Assembly (NCBI GenBank): GCA_029248845.1
Contig: JAQWIO010000001.1
Coordinates: forward strand, 1 to 6,460
Direction: 5' to 3'
Source of the DNA: Polaribacter sp.
Lineage (GTDB): Bacteria; Bacteroidota; Bacteroidia; Flavobacteriales; Flavobacteriaceae
DNA: 6,460 bases
Part shown: positions 5,637 to 6,460 of the stretch, one piece after another
How the letters are laid out: the number at the start of each line of letters is the position of its first letter
Position numbering within the stretch: the first letter of the stretch is position 1
Translations under genes and position numbers: made by a program
Notes under the pieces: generated by a model
The model's input: only the letters and a program-made list of their open reading frames with translations
What the model was told of the DNA's origin: nothing
Database searches by the model: none

Positions 5637-6460
5637 ATGAAAAAACTCATTATATTCATACTAATAACAAGCACACTTTTTTCACAAGAAAAAAAAGAAA
5701 GTAGTATGGGAGAGACAATAGACTCCTTGTTCATTTTTAAAGATTCTATTATAAATCCAGTAAAGAAAGCCTTTTTTTCTGATTATGAATTGGTGGTAAT
5801 TGATAGTTTACTTATTGAAGAAAAATTTAATTCGTCACTGATAGATACACTTATTTATGTTATTAATGACAAAGAGATTATTGGAGATAAAACAATAGTA
5901 TTATCTAAAGATGTATTAAAATCTCGTCTTTCAAATTTAAATGATAAAACGCCTTTTAATTTAGAATATAACCCTTCTTTAGAGAATGTTATTAATAGTT
6001 ATTTGTTGAATCGAAAAAAATATTACCCAGCTTTAATGGCCAAATCAAAATATTATTTTCCCATGTTTGAGAAATATCTAGATCAATATGACATTCCTTT
6101 AGAAATGAAATATTTGGCCGTAGTAGAATCGGCATTAAGACCTAAAGTTAGATCTAGAGTTGGTGCAACAGGTTTGTGGCAATTTATGTACGGAACAGGA
6201 AAACAGTTCGATTTAAAAGTAAGTTCTTATGTAGATGAACGTAAAGATCCTGTTAAAGCTACTATTGCAGCTTGTAAATATTTAAGTCAGTTATTTACTA
6301 TTTTTGGAGATTGGGATTTAGCTTTGGCAGCCTATAATTCTGGTCCAGGAAACGTAAGAAAAGCGATAAAACGTTCTGGAGGAAATAAAAATTATTGGAA
6401 TATAAGACCTTATTTACCAAGAGAAACTGCAGGTTATGTTCCTGCTTTTTATGCAACTAT
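5637..6460 (+). CDS. MltD-like lytic transglycosylase (GH23/SLT domain), N-terminal part
   Basis: The frame opens at ATG 5637 and is still open at the window edge after 274 codons, so the 3' end is missing. Residues 1-16 form a signal peptide (KK, then LIIFILITSTLFS) with probable signal-peptidase I cleavage before Gln17, giving a periplasmic protein. Residues 17 to about 110 match no domain I know and contain three short IDSL/IDTL motifs (28-31, 55-58, 69-72). The SLT domain starts around 135 and includes VVESALRP with catalytic Glu164, GATGLWQFM at 176-184, AAYNSGPGNV at 231-240, and YLPRETAGYVPAFYA at 259-273. Such enzymes cleave the MurNAc-GlcNAc bond of peptidoglycan, leaving 1,6-anhydroMurNAc ends. 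MltD-type proteins usually carry C-terminal LysM repeats, which would lie beyond this window. Its wall-cleaving role complements the PBP synthase upstream, though about 2.4 kb and other genes separate them. Confidence 0.9.
   Translation, partial: MKKLIIFILITSTLFSQEKKESSMGETIDSLFIFKDSIINPVKKAFFSDYELVVIDSLLIEEKFNSSLIDTLIYVINDKEIIGDKTIVLSKDVLKSRLSNLNDKTPFNLEYNPSLENVINSYLLNRKKYYPALMAKSKYYFPMFEKYLDQYDIPLEMKYLAVVESALRPKVRSRVGATGLWQFMYGTGKQFDLKVSSYVDERKDPVKATIAACKYLSQLFTIFGDWDLALAAYNSGPGNVRKAIKRSGGNKNYWNIRPYLPRETAGYVPAFYAT

Noticed and set aside
1..6460. tRNA or rRNA genes, CRISPR arrays, insertion sequences, long repeats or a novel defence cluster
   Set aside because: Reading through the window, I found no repeat-spacer pattern, transposase motif or RNA gene. 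Nearly all the sequence is accounted for by ordinary, intact core genes.

Overview
The window is AT-rich and every gene I can support lies on the plus strand. It looks like an ordinary chromosomal segment of a member of Bacteroidota, most likely class Flavobacteriia. The main evidence is a recognisable gliding-motility lipoprotein, GldH, lying between a PSP1-domain protein and a class A penicillin-binding protein. I recall this neighbourhood from flavobacterial genomes. Supporting signs are the absence of clear Shine-Dalgarno sequences before the starts, A/T-rich leaders, and a lysine/asparagine/arginine-rich tail on the PSP1 protein. I cannot name a genus from the sequence.

Region 1 (1-3201) reads as one tightly packed transcription unit. 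It holds the end of a PSP1-family (RicT/YaaT-like) gene, then gldH, which starts 26 bases before the upstream stop. A bifunctional peptidoglycan synthase (PBP1A type) follows five bases after gldH. A bulged hairpin followed by a run of T (3210-3244) probably ends this unit.

Region 2 (3272-4629) holds the two subunits of a succinyl-CoA:3-ketoacid (acetoacetate) CoA-transferase, scoA and scoB, two bases apart. All family signatures are present, including the catalytic glutamate in ScoB.

Region 3 (4633-6460) starts three bases after scoB with a 58-codon frame for a small, probably two-pass membrane protein of unknown function. An intact exonuclease III (xth) follows, then the 5' 824 bases of an MltD-like lytic transglycosylase that runs off the window. 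Short gaps (22 and 43 bases) allow co-transcription from scoA onward. A 16-base perfect palindrome at the end of the small frame could partly separate the units.

Functionally, the window mixes envelope biology (motility lipoprotein, wall synthase, wall-cleaving lytic transglycosylase), ketone-body/acetoacetate metabolism and DNA repair. I see no RNA gene, insertion sequence, CRISPR array, phage gene or defence system. There is no intergenic stretch of 300 bases; the longest gap is the 70 bases at 3202-3271. I do not see a new multi-gene system. The least described items are the small membrane protein, the basic tail of the PSP1 protein and the unassigned N-terminal segment of the lytic transglycosylase.
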